Source: Neolecta irregularis DAH-3
Lineage: Eukaryota; Ascomycota; Neolectomycetes; Neolectales; Neolectaceae
Reading direction: 5' to 3'
Length of the DNA stretch: 14,537 nucleotides
Assembly: GCA_001929475.1 (NCBI GenBank)
Contig: LXFE01000866.1
Coordinates: 1-14,537, forward strand
Position numbers and translations under genes: made by a program. Positions 1 through 10,051 of this stretch are shown here, piece by piece. Each line of letters begins with the position of its first letter. Position 1 is the first letter of the stretch. Under the pieces are notes generated by a model. It was not told where the DNA came from and did not search any database. It saw only the letters and a list, made by a program, of their open reading frames with translations.

Positions 1-632
1 GTACATTTGAATCGAGGGCTCCACTCTCCAATAGTAGTCGTACTTTTTAAGAATTTCCTGTTGATGGAAAAATCCTGACATATATCGACACATATGTCTA
101 TCGATCAGTCAACTCTTGTTGTAATGCGTAAATTCAAACCTATATGACTCCGATTCACCATATATGACATTCTGAGCTGCTAAAGCATCCCTCCCCTCCT
201 TTGCTCTGTTGAATAAGGATGTAATACAAACGATTGTTGATACTTTTGAAGGTCGACCCATTCAGGATAACTCCAATGTGCGTGCGGAACTATAGCATAT
301 TCTGTTGGGCCTGAGACAAGCGATGAAGTGACGCGGATAAACTCTTCCGAGAACGGCTCGTCATTGAAGAAAAGCCATGGATAATTAAATTTTTTGTTAA
401 ATCTGTCTTCAATCTGACGAATAGACCCAGCCATTTGGTATAGTTCCGAGTTTCGGCAGAGTGAAATAAAGGCCGCGTTAGACCTCCGCCCTGAATGAAA
501 GATATGTTTTTCATTACTGACAACGGGCTTCTTAGAAGGAATAATTGTAGTGAATAGACATGCAAAGATGAAAGCAATGAGCCAGAGAAGCGAGGATAGA
601 TATCTTGATTTTCGACGGATAATCCACACCAT
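1..632 (-). CDS. Alpha-1,2-mannosyltransferase, GT15 (Kre2/Mnt1/Ktr) family, 3' part missing
   Basis: Family role: type II Golgi membrane enzyme that uses GDP-mannose to add alpha-1,2-mannose to O- and N-linked glycans. Seen: exons 632-244, 205-140 and 97-1, with introns of 38 nt (243-206) and 42 nt (139-98). The start is the first ATG after an in-frame TAA. Residues 1-9 are basic (RRKSR), about 10-31 form one membrane anchor, and the lumenal domain begins near residue 50 with [13 protein letters not shown] and [14 protein letters not shown]. Splicing restores [20 protein letters not shown] and then [10 protein letters not shown], which are GT15 hallmarks and confirm both junctions. The frame is open at base 1, so the catalytic C-terminal half lies outside the window. 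Family paralogues differ little here, so I give no symbol. Intron 2 has a branch-like CTGAT close to its AG. The family is clear; the exact member is not. Confidence 0.93.
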
Positions 633-1067
633 GTTTGACAGGAAGGGAATTTAGGATTACAGGACTCCTGCCCAGGAGATCAAAGGCGCTAAGAGCTGAT
701 ACCTGTTGTCTGAAATGATACACGCTTGTTGAAGCTATAAATAACTAGTTGCTTGATTAGATGACCATTGTGGCCTCCTTTATATTTCCCTATTCAAGGT
801 TCATATCCCTGTTCTGTTAGCGTGTGGCTCCTAAACAATGTAGGCTTGTCGCGCAGAATCTGTTCCAAGGGCTAAAGTCGTGAAAAGGATGGTGAATAGA
901 GTGAATGTTTGATGGGGCGGGAATGGGGTTCTAGTTGTTGTTCTTGTTGATTCTTATGATATTCTTTGTATTGAATGTAAGGGGCAAAGGGGACTATCCT
1001 ATATACTTGCAGAACCGAACATACTTCATTCCAGTACACGCTGTAGGTAAAAAGGGAAAAGCTAACC

Positions 1068-1145
1068 GGCCGACCCCAAGCCCATGGGTAAAGCCCATGG
1101 GTTACCCATGGACCGGGCTAAGCCTATGACCCGTTGCCAACACTG
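1068..1145 (-). mobile_element. Likely solo terminus of a hAT-type DNA transposon
   Basis: Read on the minus strand from 1145, the sequence begins CAGTGTTGGCAACGGGTC, matching the usual style of hAT terminal inverted repeats (CAG followed by TGTTGG and a GGG-rich stretch). Immediately inside lie three CCATGG cores, two of them in full CCCATGGG palindromes and one with an adjoining GGGTAA, the kind of repeated subterminal motif that hAT transposases bind. By this polarity the element body would lie to the left of 1145. I find no matching opposite terminus in the window and no 8-bp target duplication pairing with 1146-1153. It is therefore either a solo end or the end of a badly eroded copy. 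Family assignment rests on the terminus pattern only. Confidence 0.45.
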
Positions 1146-1419
1146 ACAATAACCCACCACCGTAGTGGATTTTTGACGTTCTGGTCCTTCTTAGGTACAC
1201 TGGAAATATCTTCAATATTGGGTGAAGGTGTGTCACTTTCCTGTGAATATATTGAAGCTGGTAAATATTCTGTAGTTGGTAATGAAGATGGTGTTGATGA
1301 AAATGAAAGCTGCTGCTCAGTGGGTTGAAAAAGTGCTCCACATTGAATTCATACATCCATTCCATGATACAACAGGTGATTAAACAGCAAACCATGTTTC
1401 CTCGACCTACAAGTTCCTT

Positions 1420-1608
1420 GTGGAATACATCGACAATCCGATCCCTTCAATACTGGCGTGCAAAGCTGTTGGAACCCAATGCATCCTTTCTATAATTTAT
1501 CTACTACGTACATTTTCCCATCATTTACAACTATATTTCCACGAGACATAGACTTCCTGTACTAGATGATCTATATAACGATACCCTCTCGCGAAAGTGA
1601 AATAGTGT
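1420..1608 (+). pseudogene. Decayed fragment resembling the C-terminal (dimerisation) region of a hAT transposase
   Basis: Reading with one frameshift and one stop gives EYIDNP, then from 1451 YWRAKLLEPN, then FIYYVHFP, then ISTRHRLPVLDDL. hAT transposase C-termini carry the same order: an acidic YL..P segment, YW(K/R)A, a YL.IPATS-like segment, and a terminal I(S/T)..R.RL block. The frame change falls near 1450 and a TAA interrupts at about 1493-1495; the serine/glutamate-rich core after IP is missing. The order of weak matches is more convincing than any one of them. It lies outside the terminus at 1145, so it may belong to a different copy. It cannot encode a working protein. Confidence 0.3.
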
Positions 1609-1671
1609 TGAGAAAGTAGGAATCGAAGGAACATTCAGCGTTCCAAAAGAGAAATGCTATCTACTACTACC

Positions 1672-2476
1672 TCATGGATCAATAGTTCCAAGTATTTCCC
1701 TCAGCGCTTCCGCGCTCATGGTAGCAGCTTTTTTCTGCTTTAGAAACTTCGCACGATGTCTGCCATATAAGCGCGGTTAACAAACAGAATGAGCATACGA
1801 GAATCTTCCCAATGTAGGAAGAACAACAACAACAGGTAAGGAGTTCAATGTTTCTCCTTGTGGTTTGATCTTCTTCAAAGGAGGACTGGATAAATCTCGG
1901 TCGATCAGCTTCCGTTTCTTATTCAAATGTTCATCCGTCGACTTTCTGCGAGCCCGTTCTTCCCGTTTGATTTTCCGTTGTTCTCTGCGAGCCATGCGCT
2001 CTGCCTTCCTCATCGCCTTCTCTTGCGCTTCCTTGTCATCAGTATTTACTTTTTTGAAATCGCTCTGCCATGACTCTCCACGAACAAACCTCATAGCTCT
2101 ATATCCTCGACCAAGGATATACTCCCCTGGTTTCCCCTTGACCGTAACATTATATACAGGATTTTCTCGGCCATTGATCCGGGCAAAAAGTCGTTCGAGA
2201 CTTTGAAGGCCTTTCCAGTCATCTTGTCCAGGATATTTACACCCAATTCCTAATTTATCATCTTTCAGAGCGATCTTAATATTTGAGGATGATCCGGACT
2301 GAGTTCGACCTAATCCGTTTCCTGATTTCCACCCAAGACCTGCGAGAAGCTTGAAGCCGTATTTGGAAGTATCATTTCCCCAAGTTGTGTTCCGTGGGTC
2401 CAACCCTGCTGTCAGTTGAAGATCGCTGTGGAGAACAACCAATTTTTTGACGATTATGAGGACCTGCTAGGCCCAT
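1672..2476 (-). CDS. PXR1: G-patch protein Pxr1/Gno1 (PINX1 family)
   Basis: Family role: nucleolar G-patch cofactor that stimulates the DEAH helicase Prp43 in rRNA and snoRNA maturation; yeast and human members also restrain telomerase. Seen: exon 1 is 13 nt (2476-2464, MGLA plus one base), exon 2 is 2408-1799 (or from 2405), exon 3 is 1759-1672; about 236 aa. LDPRNTTWGNDTSKYG leads into the G-patch (about residues 20-65, LGWKSGNGLG), then IKIALKDDKLGIGCK and LFARINGRE. A Lys/Arg-rich stretch follows (about 130-190). Splicing a 39-nt intron (1798-1760, donor GTATGC) restores the conserved tail KFLKQKKAATMSAEALREIL, which an unspliced reading misses. Start choice: MGLA is the family's usual N-terminus, and the open frame above exon 2 has no ATG. 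The first donor, GTCCTC, is weak, and the short basic segment usual between MGLA and DPRN is absent, so exon 1 is the least certain part. Confidence 0.9.
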
Positions 2477-2579
2477 AGATGGGGTTGGAATAAAACGGAT
2501 GGAACGAACAAGATGAAACAAATTTTCGCGCGGGGTGGAGTAATAGTTTGTATGTACACTTCTATCTGTAACCACCAAC
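2477..2579. promoter_or_regulatory. 103-bp divergent promoter between PXR1 and DPM1
   Basis: The two start codons face away from each other across 103 bp, so both promoters and 5' leaders must share or overlap this interval. TTTTCGCGC at 2523-2531 resembles the core bound by fungal MBF/SBF (MCB-like CGCG) and by E2F factors. No clear TATA box is visible. The arrangement is seen directly; the factor assignment is inference. Confidence 0.5.
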
Positions 2580-3483
2580 ATGGTTCGCACCCGCTCCTCG
2601 CAGATCAAAGCCAGTATAATTGTCCCCACGTACAAAGAAAACGAAAATTTGCGATCTCTGACTAAGCGTCTCTTCCAAGCCATAGCCTCATCTTCATACA
2701 GCCACTGGGTTGAACTAATTGTGGTTGACGATAACAGCAACGACGGGTCTGCCGAGACTGTTGCGGAACTCCAGAAGGAAGGCTACAATGTACGAATTGT
2801 AGTTAGAACTACGGAACGCGGATTGAGCAGCGCGGTGGTTCGGGGGTTTCAAGAGTCTCAAGGCGAGTATCTGGTTTGCATGGATGCCGATTTGCAAGTA
2901 TGTCAACCTCTCTTTTTTCCTGTTTTTTTACATTTGAAAAATGGTGTTGACTGGTCCCAGCATCCGCCCGAATGTATTCCCGCCTTGCTCGCCCTTCTCG
3001 ATGATTCGTCTTTTGTCCAGGCAACCCGCTACCATCCTTCTTCCAGAACCAACGAAAATTGGCCTCTGTACCGCAAAATAATCTCCGAAGGAGCCCGTGT
3101 TTTGGCTCGCCCATTAACCTCTGTTAGTGACCCTATGTCTGGTCTGTTCGGTATCAAGAAAGAATACGTATGGTCTCTAGCGAGATTTATATTGATATCT
3201 ATAGTTCTTAAAAGCAAAAGATATGAATCCACTTGGCTTCAAGATCGCCCTTGATCTTCTCGTGAAGTCAAATATTCCATTTCGTGCTATCGCTGAATTT
3301 CCTTTTGACTTTGGTGTCAGACAAGAAGGGGAAAGTAAACTTACGGGCAAAGTAATGCTTCGATATTTAGAACAATTAGCAGAACTTTATTTTTGGAAAT
3401 TCGGGTATTCTCTGATCCTGTTTTTACTTGTCATTCTTGTTTTGGTGATGTTTCTTCTAGCAAAGATTGCTGGATTTATGTAG
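2580..3483 (+). CDS. DPM1: Dolichol-phosphate mannosyltransferase, yeast-type with C-terminal anchor
   Basis: Role: GT2 enzyme at the ER membrane that transfers mannose from GDP-mannose to dolichyl phosphate. Dol-P-Man feeds N-glycan, O-mannose and GPI-anchor synthesis. Seen: exons 2580-2897, 2961-3167 and 3205-3483, 267 aa, the same length as S. cerevisiae Dpm1. Motifs in order: IIVPTYKENENL, VVDDNSNDGS (about 49-58), MDADLQHPPE with the DxD-type D102/D104, DPMSGLFGIKKEY, then MNPLGFKIAL and FGVRQEGESKL. Residues 244-263 form a strongly hydrophobic helix, the tail anchor of the single-subunit class; human-type DPM1 lacks it and relies on DPM2/DPM3. The 63-nt intron is a multiple of three with no stop, so it reads through as 21 extra residues after DADLQ, where homologues run straight into HPPE. 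The second intron (37 nt, 3168-3204) joins KKEY to FLKAKDMNPLG. Confidence 0.96.
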
Positions 3484-4079
3484 TTTAAACACTTCGGATA
3501 GGAACTTCCAAAGCATTATATTTTGTAAGAATTAGACATGTAACACTCTCGCATAATCTTATTTCCTAGGTCTTGTAATATGTGTTGTACTGTTCTAGGG
3601 CGGTGAGAAGATTGGCTTTCTAAAAGCTATCTCTGGTGATAAATTAAAGGCTAAAAGGTCTACGGGTATTAATTTTCATATTAAAGAATGTATATAGTCC
3701 TGGCTTTCTGAAACTCCCTACTTACAATGCCCTACGGAAATGCAAACCAACTGATCTCGACCAAAAATAAATTTGCCTGCAGGCCAAATTAAACCATTGA
3801 TTCACTCCTAATTTGACTCGTTCACCAATAATTATTTGCTATCAATGAGATATTGTATTTTACAAAGCATTCTTTCCATCCATGCACCGAATATTCTTTT
3901 GGGAGATTAGCCTCCTACCGCTGTGGTATGGGAAGGCCAGCTTGTAGGGCGCAAGATTACATGGGAACGCGGGATAAGTTCTCCCCGTCAACAGACTCCA
4001 AGAATTAATCTCGGTTTATCGCATCGGCGGGAACCTAAGTCTTGAGGGTCAAATTGGGTCTCCTACGCTAGAAAAGAGA
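3484..4079. other. Intergenic stretch downstream of DPM1
   Basis: No gene, tRNA or recognisable exon is visible in these 596 bp. A near-perfect 21-bp inverted repeat centred on CCTGCAGG lies at about 3769-3789 with AATTTG/CAAATT arms. AATAAA occurs at 3766-3771, far downstream of the DPM1 stop, so it may or may not be its poly(A) signal. Base composition is AT-rich like the host genes until about 4080, where it changes abruptly. Confidence 0.5.
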
Positions 4080-4680
4080 AGGAGATGAAGCCAGACGACT
4101 GAAGAGTGTGCCACAGCCGTCGCGCGTCCCAGTCCGCCCTCTTCTCTCGCTTGCACCCGCCGCGCGCTCCTCCCCCGCCTACGCCGCTTCCTGCTGAGCC
4201 TGCCGGAGTCGCTGCTGCCCGCCGACCGCTGCTATCCCACATACACCACACAGATATCCCGCAAATACCCCCGTAGCCCCTCAACCATCCCAGCCACGAG
4301 TACCGCCTCAGCCCGGACGTCTTCGTCTCCCTCATCCAGAACCAGGCCCACTTTCTCCTCGACGAAAAGAACCCCTCCGTAGAGCCTCCCTCGACGCAAA
4401 GACCTTCCTACCGGCCTCCCCCGCCCGTCTCGAGCGGCAGTGCGCGGCCAGGACGAGTAGCGCATCGGGGCACTGCGCCAGACTGCCACCGGAGAGTACA
4501 GCCACGGGTTCGCGGGCAGTGAGCAGCCAGCGTCCACAGCAGCAGCACGCCCAGCTCCGCGCCCGCAATCGCTGCCGCCCCACACACCGCCGCGTGCAGC
4601 AGAAGCCCAGGTCGCGCATACACAAAAAACCCCAGCCTGTCCCGCCGCCACTCGCCTTCTCCCTCTCATGCCGTCTCCCA
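4080..4680. other. GC-rich block of unlike composition, possibly a decayed gene copy
   Basis: About 600 bp far richer in G and C than any confirmed gene here. The long open frames on both strands follow from the scarcity of A/T-rich stops and show no coherent domain. One weak lead on the plus strand: RFLLSLPESLLPADR (4185-4229), then LIQNQAHFLLDEKNPS (about 4331-4378), then SLDAKTFL after a frame change (about 4387-4410). Their order recalls the N-terminal box of the decapping enzyme Dcp2 (RF..NLP, QAHWFYEDF, NPSLPS). About 90 bp of unrelated sequence lies between the first two. The match is by eye and could be chance. The block runs straight into the broken Ran copy. Confidence 0.3.
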
Positions 4681-4895
4681 GAATGGCCAGCAAGAAGTCC
4701 CGACTTTCAAGCTCGTCCTTGCCGGCGATGGAGGTACAACCTCGAATTCGAGATTGCTACGCTCAGGGTGGGAGTCCGTTCTATCAATTTCCACACCAAT
4801 TTCGCACAGATTTGTTTCAACACTGGATACTCCTGCATCGGCGAACCACAAGTTTTCCTGGATCTACCAAGGTCTTACATGTCAATAATCAATCG
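4679..4895 (+). pseudogene. Broken copy of a Ran GTPase (Gsp1/Spi1)
   Basis: Ran is the small GTPase of nuclear transport. In frame from 4679 the sequence reads NGQQEVPTFKLVLAGDGGT, the N-terminus of Ran. After a deletion and frame change it continues from 4741 as LEFEIATLRVGV, then INFHTNFAQICFNT, matching the Ran segment up to switch II. Missing: the GKTTFVKRHLTG stretch, including the P-loop lysine and serine/threonine; KKY-type residues after EFE; and the VWDTAGQEK motif, replaced by unrelated residues. Fainter nucleotide similarity seems to reach about 4895. No intron could supply the missing pieces, because they are nowhere in the interval. It cannot bind GTP or make Ran. The absence of introns within the matching part would suit a processed copy, but this is not proven. 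The intact Ran gene should lie elsewhere in the genome. Confidence 0.75.
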
Positions 4896-5251
4896 GAGGG
4901 ATGAATAGCTTAGGCTCAGGAAACTGCTATTCTTAGGTCTCGTTTGTGTAATATATAAACCGGCCTTTAGGTAGAAAAGAAGGATATCTCTTGCGGAAGT
5001 AACCCAGTTGATCTCGCCCATAGCATTCGGCGCTTATGGGTGACTGCCAAAGGGTTTGTGGTAGACTGGATGTAATATTTTTCGGAAGGGTTAGGATTCT
5101 CCACTTATTAACAACCGACGGCGCTGCCTCTTTTGAAATGGTGGAGTTTTCGTGTTTTCGTGACATTCCATCCCGAAAAAAGTTAACACCAAAGGAACCA
5201 GTCCCCATTCCGCTTGCCTCCTTTGCTTCCATTCGTTCAACACCAGACACC
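4896..5251 (+). promoter_or_regulatory. Upstream region and probable 5' leader of the Nim1-type kinase
   Basis: Composition returns to host-like after the Ran relic. TATATAAA at 4952-4959 is the best TATA-like element, about 300 bp above the chosen start. The kinase frame stays open upstream to 5036, with ATGs at 5036 and 5138, so a longer N-terminus is possible. Residues in that extension show no family similarity. Taking it as leader is an inference. Confidence 0.35.
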
Positions 5252-7809
<2,558 letters not shown>

Positions 7810-8092
7810 GTATCGTTACTGTGGACGGATTTCTATATGCTATTGTGGTGGTGGTTAAGGGGGGTCATTATTGTCATCAGAAGCATTTCTCTTTCATTTA
7901 GTTGTTTAAATAGCATTTCTTGGTATGTATTGTCTAGCGGGATTTCATATTCATTCTTGTTTGTTCCACCAACATATTTTTGAAATTGAAGTAGAATTTG
8001 AACTAGTCTTAAAGGCCATTTGCCTGGAGAACTTTGTTGCTTCGCAGGGTTGGCGTTTGCTAAAACTGGACTTGGCGCTCCGCTCTCCACCA
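7810..8092. other. Kinase-WBP1 spacer
   Basis: The two genes run in the same direction with 283 bp between stop and start. It must hold the kinase 3' end and the WBP1 promoter. The open frame of WBP1 extends up to 7925 without homology. AGCATTTCT occurs twice (about 7881 and 7911). No clear poly(A) signal or TATA box is visible. Confidence 0.4.
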
Positions 8093-9540
8093 ATGATCAT
8101 GCTGCATATGTCCATCTCTCTCTTTTTGTTCTTCGCGGCCTTCGCGTCTGCACATTCAGTCAGCGGAAACCGTTTGCTGGTTGTCCACGATGTTGGTGTT
8201 TCGCCTAAAGAATATTCCACGCTTTTTGGTTTTCTGAAAGGTGAGATGACTCGTTCTGCCCTCCAATTGACATGAAGATCGGCTGTTTGACATCACCTTC
8301 AAAGATATCAAGGCGGATACTTCCCTATTCCAATTCGACGAGAGGTTATATGATCATCTAGTTATCATGACGACAAAATCCAAAGGTACCCCAATTTTCC
8401 CTGAGACTCTAGTGTTCACACAAAAGGCCTGGGACCGAATCTTACTGCACGAAAGGTACTTGATCATGTCAAATCTGGCGGAAATCTGCTTTTCGCAGGA
8501 TCTCCTTCGGTTCCCGAAACACTGCGTGAAATTTCCAGGGAACTCGACATCGAATTCGCCCAGCGTGATTCCCTGGTTGTTGACCATTTCTCACCAGACC
8601 CCAAACATCCCACATTCAATACCTTTTCATCAAACCAAAATATCCTCTCAGAAGCCGTGCGGAGCGGAAATAGTGTCAAATATTCTGGAATTGGGATGTC
8701 GTTGGGCGAATCGTCTATGCTGGTGCCCTTCTTGAGAGCGAGTCGAACTGCATATAGTTATGATACAAAAGAGGAATTTTCTGGTGTTGAAGATAGTTGG
8801 ATGGCCGGGACTCAAATGGTTTTGGCAACTGGATTTCAAGCACGAAATAATGCTAGAGTGGGAGTCACCGGCAGCTTGGAGATGTTTTCGAATGAGTATT
8901 GAATATACTGTAAGAGAGCTAAGTCTAGGTATGTCAATGATAAAACAACTGGAAACGAAAACTTTATCCAAGAATTCACCAAATGGGTTTTCCAAGAGAC
9001 TGGTGTAATCAGATTTGATTCTGGAATCCACCATCTTGCCGGCCAAGTTGGAAACGCTACTGCATACAACCCCAAAGTTTATAAAGTCAAAACAGATATG
9101 GTATGTTCCTTGTATCGTTTCTATATTAATCACAGACCTATACCGCAAAACTCTCTCACTGGAACGGTAAGTCGTGGGTTCCATATAATCCAACAGATGT
9201 ACAACTTGAGATCAAAATGCTTGATCCGTATATCCGTCAAACGTTGCCCTCTTCGCTCACTACAACCCTTACTCTTCCTGATCAATATGGCGTTTTCACT
9301 TTCCAAATCATATATGAACGGCCTGGACTAAGCAACATCAACCATAAAGAGCTCGTTACTATTCGACATCTTCGAACAGATGAGTATCCCCGATTTCTCA
9401 TAGCTGCATGGCCGTATTATACAAGCAGTGCAGTTGTAGTGATGAGCTGGCTTTTGTTTTGTGGAATTTGGCTTTATTTCAGCGACGGAACAAGCCAAGA
9501 GATCAACGGTAAAAAGTCGAAAACGAAGAAGAATGAATAA
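8093..9540 (+). CDS. WBP1: Oligosaccharyltransferase subunit Wbp1 (OST48 family)
   Basis: Role: essential non-catalytic subunit of the ER oligosaccharyltransferase, which moves the dolichol-linked glycan to Asn in N-x-S/T. Seen: exons 8093-8240, 8278-8385, 8427-8895, 8929-9100 and 9136-9540; introns 37, 41, 33 and 35 nt; 433 aa (yeast Wbp1 430). Residues 1-20 are a signal peptide with likely cleavage after ASA. Conserved blocks in order: RLLVVHDVG, FDITFKDIKAD, KSKGLGPNLT (across intron 2), GGNLLFAGS, ATGFQARNNARVGVTGSLEM, FTKWVFQETGV, SWVPYNPTDVQLEIKMLDPY, LPDQYGVFTFQIIYERPG. One membrane helix lies at about 396-414, followed by a lysine-rich cytosolic tail ending KKNE. That is a KKxx ER-retrieval signal, and Wbp1 is a classic carrier of this motif. 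Start: ATGs at 8093, 8099 and 8108 all keep the signal peptide. The 33-nt intron is the shortest in the window. Confidence 0.96.
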
Positions 9541-9541
9541 A
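9536..9541 (+). promoter_or_regulatory. Poly(A)-signal hexamer overlapping the WBP1 stop codon
   Basis: AATAAA spans the TAA stop (9538-9540) and is followed by an AT-rich run. If used, it would give a very short 3' untranslated region. The hexamer is seen directly; its use is inferred, and fungal poly(A) signals are loose. Confidence 0.3.
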
Positions 9542-10051
9542 TATATATTTGAGAATAGATTTTGATCTCGCTTTTCTGCATGATTCAAAATCATTGTTCC
9601 TCAAGGTGTGGATATTGGCGTATCTAGATGTCAGGATCAAATTTCGACTGTCCTGACTTTACAAATTTTGAGAATCAGAAAGTATTTCCAGAGAACCGAA
9701 GTGGTAGGGATACAATTTACAGCCTGATAAAATCTGTTTCAAAGATGTGGAAAATGAAGTGCCAAAGAACGAGAACTCCACCTCATGATCATGTAATAGA
9801 CATCAGGTAGAGGAAGATTCAAGGAGCGCTAGGGTTACCTTTTGTTAAGCGGATTTATACGGACGATATTTAAACCGTATTAACTTCTACAAGCATTAGA
9901 GTAGATTCCCACAATCTGACAACAGTGGAGAATCACAATAATGAAATATAGTGATGGTTCTTTATGAATAGAAAGTATATCGATGTCAAGTAATACAAAC
10001 TAAAACAAAAAAAAGCTACCAAAAGAAATAAGCGACCTGAAGAATGTGATA
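9541..10051. other. Convergent intergenic spacer between WBP1 and SF3B1/HSH155
   Basis: The two flanking genes end toward each other across 511 AT-rich bases, so this should contain two terminators and no promoter. An open frame at 9628-9810 has no recognisable domain, no intron signals and no promoter context. The pair GATTTTGAT and ATTCAAAATC at about 9556-9592 could form a weak hairpin. I see no RNA gene. Confidence 0.5.

Larger units (their letters stand above)
633..1671. other. Gene-free stretch with transposon relics
   Basis: This 1.04-kb stretch separates the 5' end of the GT15 gene from the 3' end of PXR1. I see no convincing exon. It holds the hAT-like terminus at 1068-1145 and the decayed hAT-transposase-like fragment at 1420-1608, listed separately. 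The GT15 promoter should lie in about 633-800; on its strand there is a TATTTATA about 105 bp above the ATG (736-743), which is only suggestive. A G-rich patch at about 911-930 and a short hairpin (CTCCTG/CAGGAG, about 665-678) have no evident role. Short open frames here show no recognisable domain. Confidence 0.6.

Noticed and set aside
935-1395. Short frames on both strands around the hAT-like terminus
   Set aside because: No recognisable domain; they cross the terminus palindromes and look like chance openings.
4063-4693. Overlapping minus-strand open frames in the GC-rich block, one with a hydrophobic run near 4540-4620
   Set aside because: Long frames on both strands follow from GC-rich composition; no domain, splice pattern or start context supports them.
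5036-5251. Longer N-terminus for the kinase starting at 5036 or 5138
   Set aside because: In frame, but without family similarity; the ATG at 5252 has the better context. Kept as an alternative in the gene entry.
9628-9810. 60-codon plus-strand frame between WBP1 and SF3B1
   Set aside because: No homology, no promoter context, and it lies in a convergent spacer expected to hold only 3' ends.
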